This document shows positions 25,638 to 33,918 of a DNA stretch of 40,745 nucleotides, piece by piece. A program made the translations under genes and the position numbers. How positions within the stretch are numbered: the stretch's first letter is position 1; each line of letters starts with the position of its first letter. This DNA is from Clostridiaceae bacterium. GTDB lineage: Bacteria; Bacillota; Clostridia; Oscillospirales; Acutalibacteraceae. The DNA is taken from the NCBI GenBank assembly GCA_016297645.1, contig JAEDGF010000005.1:1-40745 (forward strand), written 5' to 3'. A model generated the notes under the pieces. The model was not told where the DNA came from. It was given only the letters and a program-made list of their open reading frames with translations, and made no database searches.

Positions 25638-27895
25638 CCCAATCTACCGAACTGCCTTTCGATCTCGTGTTTTGAAAGCTCGTACATAACGGGTCTGCCG
25701 TGCGGACAGTACCTTACGGAGCTGTCGGACAAAAGCTGACGGACAAAAGCGTATGTTTCCTCGGGCTTTAAGCTGTCGCCCGCCTTTATTGCGGCACGGC
25801 ACGCAGCTGTTTCGCGTATGCGCTCGAGCCGCTCCGGCTTTGCGCGCGTGTTGCCTTTGAGCAGCTCCCCGGCGATTTCTATGATAAGCGACGGAATATC
25901 TTCTTTTGTAAGCTCCGCCGGACACTCGCGTACGGCAACCGTGCCGTCGCCGAAATCGTCCACCGTAAAGCCCGCTTCGGCAAAGATGCCGATGTTTTCC
26001 GTGACCGTCGCATATTCTTTTCCGGAAAGTGTGACGGGAACGGGCGTTAACAGCACCTGCGAATAGCTCTCCGCAGAGTTTGTCATTTTATTAAAAATCA
26101 TGCGCTCATGCGCTGCGTGTTTATCTATAATTAAAAGCTTGGAGTCTTTTTCAACTATTATGTAGGTTTTGAACGCTTCGCCTATTATCCTGAAATCGTC
26201 GGAGGCAGCTTCGAAACCGTTCGCCTGCCCGGCGTCGGCTTGTTCTTTTTCAGCCGCGCCGCCTTTATCTTCAACAGGCGCGTCGTCGACAAAAACATCT
26301 ATGTTCGTTTTTTTGATCCACGGGACATTGTAGCCCGTTTCGGGAGAAGAAGCACGCGGAGCGCCGTCCGAAATGGGGTCGGCTTCCGATGATCTGAGCG
26401 GCAGCGTCTGCGGGTAATTGTATTTTGCTGCCAAAATGTCCCTGGAGAGAACCTTTTCACGGTCGTTTCCGGAAATAACGGTCGTTCTGTTTTCGCCGCC
26501 TGAGGTCATTCCGGCTTCACTGCCCTTTGCGCAAGAAGCGCCGGTGATTGACGCGTTTTCGTTTTGCTGCGCGGCAACTGTCAAGGATTCCTTTTGCCCG
26601 GCTCTTGCCTGCTCGGTATCCTCATCCTTTCCTAAACGGTATCCGGACAGGCTATCGCTTTGACCGTTTCGGGAAGCTGCAAAGGCATTTCCGCCGTTTT
26701 CAATGCTTACGGGAATCTGTTTTTTTGCAAAAACGGAACCGCTCGGCGCGTCATCACTGCGGGCAAACGAAGAATACGGATTCTCCTGCCGGGCGGCAGC
26801 CGATGCTCCGTTTACCGGGTGTGCGGAAAAGCTGAGCTGTTCGGTTTTCTGCCGCGGCGCTTCAAGCACCGAGTTATCGTTAAGCTTTATTGCCGGGCGC
26901 GAAACATCCCCTCTTGTAAGCGCGCTTTTGGCGGCGTAGTATATAACTTCGAATATTTTGGACTCCTCCGAAAAACGAATCTCCGTTTTCGCCGGATGGA
27001 CATTTACATCGACCTTTTCGGCTGCGATGCTCACATTCAAAAAGCACATGGGAAACTTGCCCACCATTATGGAGTTTTTGTATGCTTCGTCAAGCGCCGG
27101 GACTGCCGCCGGAATGCGAACGCTTCGTCCGTTGACGAAAAAGAACTGCATATTCCTGTTCGGGCGGTTATTTAGCGGCTTTGATATATACCCGACGACC
27201 GAAATTCCGTTTGCCGAGTATTCGCACGGTATAAGCGCTTCGGCGACCGATTTCCCGAACACGGAAAAAACGGTATCGGACAGCTTGCCGTTTCCGGGGG
27301 TGGACAGCACTTTTTTGCCGTCCCTGATAAGCGAAAAGCGTACCTCGGGGTGCGCAAGCGACGCTTTTGTTACAACATCGGTGACGCATGAGCCTTCGGT
27401 GACATCTTTTTTGAGGAACTTCATGCGGGCAGGTGTGTTAAAAAACAGGTCGCGAACCGTGATGGTCGTACCGACCGGGCAGCCCGCCGGAGAACAGCTT
27501 GCATTCTCTCCGCCCTCGATAGTGTAGACAACGCCCTCGTCGCTGTCCTCGGTGCGTGTGAGCATCGAAAGACGCGAAACCGCCGCGACAGACGGCAGCG
27601 CTTCACCTCTGAAACCGAGTGTAAGAATGGAATTAAGGTCGGACGCGTCCTTTATCTTGCTCGTTGCATGGCTTACAAATGCCGTGGGAACATCCTCGGG
27701 AGCAATTCCGCAGCCGTCGTCGGTCACGCGGATATACCTTACGCCGCCGTTCTGAATTTCAACAGCGACGCTTTTTGCGCCTGCGTCTATTGAATTTTCA
27801 ACAAGCTCCTTCACAACGGAGGCAGGGCGTTCGACCACCTCGCCTGCTGCGATAAGCTCTGCTATGCTTTTCGGCAGAATGTTTATCTTTGCCAT
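25634..27895 (-). CDS. mutL: DNA mismatch repair protein MutL
   Basis: 753 residues. The N-terminal GHKL ATPase has ELVENSIDAGAKSV, DDGCGI, TLGFRGEALPS and GTTITVRDLFFNTPARMKFLK. A long low-conservation linker (~330-560) follows, then the C-terminal dimerisation/endonuclease domain with IIDKHAAHERMIFNKM, ACRAAIKAGD and CPHGRP. The endonuclease motif DQHA(x)2E(x)4E keeps Asp, His and the first Glu, but the last Glu is Asn. The ATG at 27895 has GAGGAA 7 nt upstream and gives the standard MAKINILP start; a longer frame to 27913 is not supported. It follows mutS by 71 bases and overlaps miaA. Confidence 0.96.
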   Translation of the reverse strand: MAKINILPKSIAELIAAGEVVERPASVVKELVENSIDAGAKSVAVEIQNGGVRYIRVTDDGCGIAPEDVPTAFVSHATSKIKDASDLNSILTLGFRGEALPSVAAVSRLSMLTRTEDSDEGVVYTIEGGENASCSPAGCPVGTTITVRDLFFNTPARMKFLKKDVTEGSCVTDVVTKASLAHPEVRFSLIRDGKKVLSTPGNGKLSDTVFSVFGKSVAEALIPCEYSANGISVVGYISKPLNNRPNRNMQFFFVNGRSVRIPAAVPALDEAYKNSIMVGKFPMCFLNVSIAAEKVDVNVHPAKTEIRFSEESKIFEVIYYAAKSALTRGDVSRPAIKLNDNSVLEAPRQKTEQLSFSAHPVNGASAAARQENPYSSFARSDDAPSGSVFAKKQIPVSIENGGNAFAASRNGQSDSLSGYRLGKDEDTEQARAGQKESLTVAAQQNENASITGASCAKGSEAGMTSGGENRTTVISGNDREKVLSRDILAAKYNYPQTLPLRSSEADPISDGAPRASSPETGYNVPWIKKTNIDVFVDDAPVEDKGGAAEKEQADAGQANGFEAASDDFRIIGEAFKTYIIVEKDSKLLIIDKHAAHERMIFNKMTNSAESYSQVLLTPVPVTLSGKEYATVTENIGIFAEAGFTVDDFGDGTVAVRECPAELTKEDIPSLIIEIAGELLKGNTRAKPERLERIRETAACRAAIKAGDSLKPEETYAFVRQLLSDSSVRYCPHGRPVMYELSKHEIERQFGRLG

Positions 27896-27966
27896 TATCG
27901 GTTCCTCGGACATCTATAAATGTATATAGATACGGTGTTTTTTTCTTGCACAGTTTTATTGCGTTT

Positions 27967-30579
27967 TTATTTTTTCGCGGTGAGCTTTGCTTTCAGCTCG
28001 TACAGCTTATTGAGCGCTTCTATCGGGGTCAGGGTGTTCACATCAAGCATTTTAAGCTCCTTGTCCGCTTCGCTCTCGGCAGCCCCGAAGAATTCAAGCT
28101 GCATATCGTCGTCTTTCCGAACGGACGGACGAGGCTCGCGCTTTTCGGACTCGGAATTTTCAAGTCCTTTGAGAATGACCTTTGCCCGGTTCACAACGCT
28201 CTGCGGAATACCCGAGAGCTTCGCGACCTCAATTCCGTAGCTGCCGTCGGCAGGGCCGCGGACTATGCGGCGCAGGAAAGTAATATCGTCGCCGCGTTTC
28301 TTTACTGATGTGTTGTAGTTGAGAACTCCGGGAATTTCTCCTTCGATCTCGGTAAGCTCGTGATAGTGTGTCGCAAACAGCGTTTTTGCGCCTATCTTCT
28401 TTTTGTCGTTTACATATTCGAGTACGGCGCGGGCAATGCTCATTCCGTCGAAGGTGGAGGTTCCTCTGCCTATCTCATCGAGAATTATCAGGCTGCGAGG
28501 GCCTGCCGCCGCAAGAATACGCGAGACCTCGGTCATTTCCGTCATAAAGGTGGACTGACCTGCTGCGAGGTCGTCGGACGCGCCTACACGGGTGAACACG
28601 CTGTCCACAATGCCTATGTTCGCGCTTTTTGCCGGGACAAATGACCCCATCTGAGCCATGATAACGATTATTGCTACCTGCCGCATATATGTAGATTTAC
28701 CTGCCATATTGGGCCCGGTGATTATTGCGGTACGGTTATTTTCGCCGTCAAGATAGGTGTCGTTCGGCACAAACGGCGCACCGTCAAGATATTTTTCCAC
28801 AACGGGGTGTCTGCCGCCGCTGATTTCTATCACATCGGAATTATCGACAAACGGACGGACATAGCCGTTTTCGGCGGCAACGCGTGCAAGCGAACACAGA
28901 ACATCGAGAGTTGAAAGTGCGCCCGCCGTTTTGCGTATGCGCAGCTGCTCGGACGCGACCGAGTCGCGCACGGCTGCAAACAGCTCGTATTCGAGCTTTG
29001 CGATTCTGTCCTGAGCGCCGAGAACCTTTGCTTCAAGGTCTTTAAGCTCGGGCGTTATATATCTTTCGCAGTTTGAAAGCGTCTGTTTTCTTATGTAGTT
29101 GTCCGGGACAAGGTCGCGATAGGAATTAAGAACCTCGATATAGTACCCGAACACGCGGTTGTAGCCTATGCGGAGCTTTTTGATGCCCGTTTTCTCCTGT
29201 TCGCGCCGCTCGGTTTCCGTCAGGAAGTCTTTTCCGCCGCTGACTATTGCCCTCAGGCTGTCAAGCTCCTCACTGCAACCCTTTCTTATCATGCCGCCCT
29301 CGCGAACCGAAAACGGCGGCTCGTCGACGATAGACGCATCTATCATCTTCTTTATATCGTCGAGCGTGTCTATCGTATCATAAACCTCTTTGAGCATTCC
29401 CGCCCCGACTCCGTCAAGAAGCGCCTTTATTTCGGGCAGCACTTCAAGCGTCTGCGAGAGCGTGCGAAGCTCCTTTGCGTTTGCGGTCTGATAGACGATT
29501 CTGGTTATAATGCGTTCGAGGTCGTTTATACCGCCGAGCTTTTCGAGCGCTTCGCTTCTGAGAACAGTGTTATTGAAAAGCTCCTCAACCGCGTCCAGAC
29601 GGGCATTTATCGCCGAAACGCTTATAAGCGGCTGCTGTATCCACTCGCAGAGTTTTCTTTTGCCGGGTGCGGTTTTTGTTTTGTCGAGAACCCACAAAAG
29701 CGAGCCTTTCTTTTCGCGGCGGCGTTCGTTTTCGGTGAGTTCGAGATTTCGCCGCGCGGTCGCGTCAAGCGACAGAAAACGGCTCTCACTGTAAATCACC
29801 GCGTCCGTAATGTTCGCAAGCGTATTCTTCTGCGTTTCGTAGAGATATGAAAGCAGACAGCCGAGCGAACGGACAGCTCCTTCGAGTCCGCCGAGATCAA
29901 GCTCGGCAATGTTCTTTTTGAAATGCCCGGTGACGGTGTTCACCGCCGTTTTAAGGTCAAAGCAGCTCTTATCTCTGATGCTTGCCACTATGTCGCACGA
30001 GCGCTCTATGTAGACGGAAACATCCTTTATCGACGCACATTTGTCGTTTAAGAGTATCTCGCTCGGTTTAAAACGGGCAAGCTCGTTTATTATCCTGTCG
30101 GACACTCTGCTGCCCGACAGCTCGCTTACAAACAGCTGACCGGTCGAAATATCGCAGAAACTGAGTCCCGCAACCGAGCCGTCAAAATAAACACAGGCGA
30201 GAAAATTGTTTTTTGTTTCATCGAGCATAACGCTCTCTGTCACCGTTCCGGGGGTGACGACCCTTATAACATCGCGCGAAACAAGCCCCTTTGCGGACTG
30301 CGGGTCCTCCGTCTGCTCGCAGATGGCGACCTTGTAGCCCTTGGCAACGAGTCTTGCTATGTACCCCTCCGCCGCATGGAACGGAACGCCGCACATGGGC
30401 GCGCGCTCCTCCTGTCCGCAGTCGCGCCCGGTGAGAACAAGCTCCAATTCGCGCGAAGCGGTGACGGCGTCGTCAAAAAACATCTCGTAGAAGTCACCGA
30501 GCCGGTAAAAAAGCACAGCGTCCTTATACTGCTCTTTGACTTTGAGATACTGTTTTATCATCGGAGTAAATTCAGCCAT
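27967..30579 (-). CDS. mutS: DNA mismatch repair protein MutS
   Basis: 870 residues, standard length. The N-terminal mismatch-binding domain has the Phe-x-Glu motif in FYRLGDFYEMFFDDA. Connector, lever and clamp domains follow, then the ABC-type ATPase with Walker A GPNMAGKSTYMRQ (around residue 620), Walker B LIILDEIGRGTSTFDG and the ATHYHELTE helix. It recognises base mismatches and small loops and recruits MutL. ATG at 30579. It lies between the YlbF-family gene (63 bases upstream) and mutL, as in Bacillus ymcB-ymcA-mutS-mutL. Confidence 0.97.
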   Translation of the reverse strand: MAEFTPMIKQYLKVKEQYKDAVLFYRLGDFYEMFFDDAVTASRELELVLTGRDCGQEERAPMCGVPFHAAEGYIARLVAKGYKVAICEQTEDPQSAKGLVSRDVIRVVTPGTVTESVMLDETKNNFLACVYFDGSVAGLSFCDISTGQLFVSELSGSRVSDRIINELARFKPSEILLNDKCASIKDVSVYIERSCDIVASIRDKSCFDLKTAVNTVTGHFKKNIAELDLGGLEGAVRSLGCLLSYLYETQKNTLANITDAVIYSESRFLSLDATARRNLELTENERRREKKGSLLWVLDKTKTAPGKRKLCEWIQQPLISVSAINARLDAVEELFNNTVLRSEALEKLGGINDLERIITRIVYQTANAKELRTLSQTLEVLPEIKALLDGVGAGMLKEVYDTIDTLDDIKKMIDASIVDEPPFSVREGGMIRKGCSEELDSLRAIVSGGKDFLTETERREQEKTGIKKLRIGYNRVFGYYIEVLNSYRDLVPDNYIRKQTLSNCERYITPELKDLEAKVLGAQDRIAKLEYELFAAVRDSVASEQLRIRKTAGALSTLDVLCSLARVAAENGYVRPFVDNSDVIEISGGRHPVVEKYLDGAPFVPNDTYLDGENNRTAIITGPNMAGKSTYMRQVAIIVIMAQMGSFVPAKSANIGIVDSVFTRVGASDDLAAGQSTFMTEMTEVSRILAAAGPRSLIILDEIGRGTSTFDGMSIARAVLEYVNDKKKIGAKTLFATHYHELTEIEGEIPGVLNYNTSVKKRGDDITFLRRIVRGPADGSYGIEVAKLSGIPQSVVNRAKVILKGLENSESEKREPRPSVRKDDDMQLEFFGAAESEADKELKMLDVNTLTPIEALNKLYELKAKLTAKK

Positions 30580-30642
30580 TTTTTCATTCCTTTCGCTGAC
30601 CGTAATGTTTTTCGGAAATTTTCGTACCGTCCGCTGTTTTTA

Positions 30643-31056
30643 TCAGCCGCAGCCGCCGCAGGTTCCGCAGTTGCCGGAGCAGCCGCCCTCTTCCGATTTG
30701 GGTTCGCAGGTAGCGGGATCCTCGCCGTTTACGCAAAGGGAGAGTATCTGTATGAGATAGTTCATCATGTCGTCTACATTCTGCTTGGCTTCTTCGAATT
30801 TGCGCATATTCTCATTGAGCATGATTTCGCCGTATATCTTTCTGAAATCCTCGTCGAGAGAGTCGAGCTTTGCTCTGTCCGGCTCCTCTTTTTCGGACTC
30901 GTTTTTATAGTTCATCTGAATAAGATTGAGCTTGCCTATAAGGGCATTAAGCTCCTTGTCGTCGTCGTTTGCCTTGCGCGCGTCAACGAAAGCAATATAT
31001 CTTTCGTCCTGCTGAATAGCTGCGCCGAGTTCTCTTGTAAGCTTGATAAGATCCAT
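30643..31056 (-). CDS. YlbF/YmcA (RicA/RicF) family regulator with Cys-rich C-terminus
   Basis: 137 residues. The helical YlbF (DUF964) domain spans ~1-110 (MDLIKLTRELGAAIQQDERYIAFVDARKAND...). The last ~30 residues contain six cysteines (C at 'LCVNG', 'ATCE', then GGCSGNCGTCGGCG). In Bacillus, RicA, RicF and RicT form a complex that carries Fe-S clusters through Cys residues and modulates RNase Y-dependent mRNA processing. The Cys tail here fits metal or cluster binding. Its position between miaB and mutS matches ymcA. Which Ric subunit it equals is unresolved. Confidence 0.87.
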   Translation of the reverse strand: MDLIKLTRELGAAIQQDERYIAFVDARKANDDDKELNALIGKLNLIQMNYKNESEKEEPDRAKLDSLDEDFRKIYGEIMLNENMRKFEEAKQNVDDMMNYLIQILSLCVNGEDPATCEPKSEEGGCSGNCGTCGGCG

Positions 31057-31092
31057 TTTTGTTTCTCCGTTTCTTTTTTATGTAATTGGTTT

Positions 31093-32517
31093 TTATTTGT
31101 TTATTTCGCCGCTCAGAGTCCAGTTTCTCGCGTTTGTGACCTTTACATCGGCGTAGCTGCCTATGATCGAAGTATCTCCGGGAAAGTCTATCGTAACATT
31201 TCCGTCGGTACGCCCGGTGAGCGTGCCGTCGTGCTTGTCCGTTTCGTTTTCGACAAGCACCCTGAACACCTTGCCGACACTTGACGCGCAGCGCTTTGCC
31301 GCGACCTCCTCCTGAGCCTTGATAAGCTCGGAAAACCACTTTGATTTTTCTTTCGCCGGGACGGGGTCGTCCATTGAAGCAGCCCTTGTTCCGGTACGCG
31401 GCGAGAAGATGAAGGTGAAAAGAGATGTGAATTCCACTTCTTTTATAAGCGACACCGTATCGAGGAACTCCTCGTAGGTTTCGCCCGGGAAGCCGACTAT
31501 AACATCGCTTGTAAGGGATATGTCCGGCATTACTTTTTTAGCGTAGGCGATAAGCTCGAGGTAGTGTTCACGGGTGTAGCCCCTGTTCATTTCCCTCAGC
31601 ACCCTGTTGTTGCCGGACTGAAACGGCAGGTGCAGATGGCGCGCGCATTTTTCGCACTCGGCCATAGTGTCGAGCAAACGCTCGTTGCAGTCCTTTGGGT
31701 GGGAGGTCATGAAGCGTATTTTGAAGTCGCCGTCGAGCGCGTTTATTTTTTTGAGCAGCTCGGCAAAATCGACGCCGTCGCCGCTGTTCTTACCGTAGGA
31801 ATTTACATTCTGCCCGAGCAGTGTTATCTCCTTAACGCCGGAGGCAATTATCTCACGCGCCTCGTTGAGAATATCTTCGCTGCGGCGCGAACGCTCTCTG
31901 CCTCTGACATACGGCACAACGCAGTAGCTGCAAAAGTTGTTGCAGCCGTACATAATGGGAAGCCACGCCTTGAAATCGGACTCGCGGTAGACGGGAAGCC
32001 CCTCCGCGACGGGCGACTGTGACGCATCGGTGTCGAACACCCGTTTTTTGCCGACAAGCGTTCTGTACATCAATTCCGGCAGGCGGTGTATTGCAAATGT
32101 GCCGAAAACGAGATTGACATACGGGTAGCTGCGCTTTATTCTGTCGGCGACCTGCTGCTGCTGCATCATGCAGCCGCAAAGGGCAATTATCATATCGCGG
32201 TGAATTTCTTTTATCGGTTTGAGCGCACCGACATTGCCGAACACCCTGTCCTCCGCGTGTTCCCTGACGGCGCAGGTGTTAAACAACACAAGCTGCGCAT
32301 CTTCGGGGGTACCGGTGAGGACATAGCCCATTTCGAGTAGCTGCCCTATCATACGCTCGGAATCGGCAACATTGCCCTGGCAGCCGTAGGTGTGTACAAA
32401 CGCCTTGGGCGGCTCGGTGTATTTTGCCGTAAGGACAGCCTTTACAAGCTGGGTGTATTCCTTTTGTTTTTCCATCTGCGCAGGGGAAACGAATTGCGCG
32501 TTACCGTTGTTTTTCAA
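31093..32517 (-). CDS. miaB: tRNA-2-methylthio-N6-dimethylallyladenosine synthase
   Basis: 474 residues, radical SAM methylthiotransferase. The N-terminal MTTase domain has HTYGCQGNVADSERM, FNTCAVREHAEDR and ALCGCMMQQ (three Cys for the auxiliary cluster). The radical SAM motif is IMYGCNNFCSYCVVPYVRGRERSR, and a TRAM domain closes the protein (FRVLVENETDKHDG...). It adds the 2-methylthio group to i6A37. The start is taken as TTG at 32517, since GGAGGT lies 8 nt upstream and a promoter at 32555-32583. The frame continues to 32724 but the extension is not family-like. ATG at 32475 is the alternative. It heads the long cluster down to at least ylyB. Confidence 0.95.
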   Translation of the reverse strand: MKNNGNAQFVSPAQMEKQKEYTQLVKAVLTAKYTEPPKAFVHTYGCQGNVADSERMIGQLLEMGYVLTGTPEDAQLVLFNTCAVREHAEDRVFGNVGALKPIKEIHRDMIIALCGCMMQQQQVADRIKRSYPYVNLVFGTFAIHRLPELMYRTLVGKKRVFDTDASQSPVAEGLPVYRESDFKAWLPIMYGCNNFCSYCVVPYVRGRERSRRSEDILNEAREIIASGVKEITLLGQNVNSYGKNSGDGVDFAELLKKINALDGDFKIRFMTSHPKDCNERLLDTMAECEKCARHLHLPFQSGNNRVLREMNRGYTREHYLELIAYAKKVMPDISLTSDVIVGFPGETYEEFLDTVSLIKEVEFTSLFTFIFSPRTGTRAASMDDPVPAKEKSKWFSELIKAQEEVAAKRCASSVGKVFRVLVENETDKHDGTLTGRTDGNVTIDFPGDTSIIGSYADVKVTNARNWTLSGEINK

Positions 32518-32554
32518 AAAGCCGTACCTCCGATTGAATATGCCGTGACAATTT

Positions 32555-32583
32555 ATTATATATAGTAAAATATAAAAAGTAAA
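32555..32583 (-). promoter_or_regulatory. Sigma-A promoter upstream of miaB (head of the repair/division cluster)
   Basis: On the minus strand, TTTACT (32578-32583), a 17-nt spacer and a perfect TATAAT (32555-32560), ~38 nt upstream of the TTG start of miaB. Just upstream a direct repeat (CCGTG-T/C-x-AAAAACACTTT, twice) is present. No comparable promoter was seen inside the cluster as far as lspA. Confidence 0.7.
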
Positions 32584-32728
32584 GTGTTTTTTGCACGGAT
32601 TCGGCAAAGTGTTTTTCACACGGAATTTATGCCGGCATAAAACGGGGCGGCGCACTGCCGGCAACACGGGCATTTCAAGGCTGATGAATGGACTTTCTCC
32701 GCAAAAAATCGGGGGTAACGGCATTTAT

Positions 32729-33106
32729 TCAGAATATATTTTCGGCGCGCGGTTTTTCTCCGTCCGCTATCACCTTTACGGTAATTTTGCATTCTTCGAG
32801 AGTTTCGATAAGCTCATCCGTATTTCGGATTTTGACATACTCTCTGATGAGTGAATAATTGTGATCAAGCTCGTCTGCGTCCGTGTGTTTCAGAAGCGAG
32901 CCGAAAAGCATTTCACACCCGTCCCATCCGTCGCAGGAGGCAAGCGCCGCGCCGTACATCTCGTCGCTGCCTTCGGGCGCGTTCAGCGCGTTGTCAATAA
33001 GACCTATCAGTTCATTACTTTTTTTGACAATATACTTTTCCGAACCCACCGACATAAACAGTGCCGCAAGCAAACAGAAAACTGCGGCAAAAAGCCTTCC
33101 TTTCAT
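32729..33106 (-). CDS. DUF4363 family small exported protein
   Basis: 125 residues. An N-terminal signal or anchor (KGRLFAAVFCLLAALFMSVG) precedes a helical domain with two sub-helices rich in W/C (DGWDGCEMLFGSLLKHTDADELDHNYSLIREYVKIRNTDEL). It matches the DUF4363 pattern as remembered from Clostridia, where it is usually paired with a DUF421 gene. Function unknown. It overlaps the DUF421 stop by 4 bases (ATGA at 33103-33106), so the two are probably translated together and act at the membrane. Confidence 0.8.
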   Translation of the reverse strand: MKGRLFAAVFCLLAALFMSVGSEKYIVKKSNELIGLIDNALNAPEGSDEMYGAALASCDGWDGCEMLFGSLLKHTDADELDHNYSLIREYVKIRNTDELIETLEECKITVKVIADGEKPRAENIF

Positions 33107-33804
33107 CGGTTATTCTCTCCTTTCGATCTGTCTGTTCCGTCTTTTCTTATGAGATTTATTCCGCCGCTTCTCTTAACGGTCATTAAAAATACATCGTTCG
33201 GCTTTGCGTTCAATCCGTCCATTATTCGCTTGAATTTCGAATCGGTGAGTCCCGCTCCGGCGAAATCGGCACGGTTTATCTTCCCGTCGGAGATTATAAC
33301 ATACGGGTAGTCACCGTCGGAGGGGACATTCCCCACCTGTTTCGCGGTCGCCGTCTGCTCGTCGGGCGTAAGAAGAATGCTGAGAGAACCGTCCGTTTCG
33401 GCAATGGCGCACGAAACGGAGGAGATATCGAAAACATCTTTTCCTCTCAGCGCCTCCATAAGGTCGTCCACCGTGTAGCGTATGCGTTTCAGTTCTTTCT
33501 GGTCGAGCTGACCGTTACGGATAACCATCACGGGATTGCCTTGAAGCACCGCCCTTATGCGTGAGTTTTTCATACTGAAATACGAAATGAGTATCTCCAC
33601 ACCGACAAGCACCATGACGGCGATAAGCGTATTCATGAGCGGAATATCGTTGTCCTGCATGGGGGTCGCCGCAATCTGCGAGAGCAGTATGGTAACGACA
33701 AGCTCTGCCGGCTGCAGCTGTCCTATCTGCCGCTTTCCCATGAGCCTGACTGCGGCTATAACCGCCACAAGCAGTATAAAAGTACGGATAAAAGAAGTGA
33801 GCAT
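33103..33804 (-). CDS. DUF421 (YetF-like) membrane protein
   Basis: 233 residues. Three N-terminal transmembrane segments (~1-80) contain the family signature RLMGKRQIGQLQPAELVVTILLSQIAA and the adjacent TPMQDNDIPL. The soluble DUF421 region follows (NPVMVIRNGQLDQKELKRIRYTVDDLMEALRGKDVFDISSV). Relatives include YetF and the DUF421-containing 2Duf protein linked to spore membrane resistance and germination. It diverges from the gerA operon across a ~110-bp spacer, which hints at a spore-related role (inference). ATG at 33804 with GGAG ~9 nt upstream. Confidence 0.9.
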   Translation of the reverse strand: MLTSFIRTFILLVAVIAAVRLMGKRQIGQLQPAELVVTILLSQIAATPMQDNDIPLMNTLIAVMVLVGVEILISYFSMKNSRIRAVLQGNPVMVIRNGQLDQKELKRIRYTVDDLMEALRGKDVFDISSVSCAIAETDGSLSILLTPDEQTATAKQVGNVPSDGDYPYVIISDGKINRADFAGAGLTDSKFKRIMDGLNAKPNDVFLMTVKRSGGINLIRKDGTDRSKGENNR

Positions 33805-33816
33805 TTTTTCATCTCC

Positions 33817-33845
33817 GAATAGTTTTTTCTTATGTTTAAGTATAA
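33817..33845 (+). promoter_or_regulatory. Possible sporulation-type (sigma-G-like) promoter for gerAA
   Basis: GAATA (33817-33821) is followed, 16-17 nt later, by AAGTATAA (33838-33845). This loosely resembles the forespore sigma-G consensus (GHATR, ~18 nt, CATNHTA), but the -10 lacks the initial C and only partly matches. It is offered because gerA operons are sigma-G dependent in Bacillus. Confidence 0.25.
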
Positions 33846-33918
33846 CCTCAAAAAATCAGTCAATACCAACTCAGAGAAAAATTGAGCGATCGGGCTTTCA
33901 AGGAGCGTGCTTAAAAAA

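Noticed and set aside
30376..31284. 302-codon plus-strand frame opposite mutS/ylbF/miaB
   Set aside because: It crosses three real genes and their spacers and shows no coding features.
32518..32724. 69-codon N-terminal extension of miaB
   Set aside because: It runs through the miaB promoter (32555-32583) and RBS, and the translation is unlike any MiaB N-terminus.
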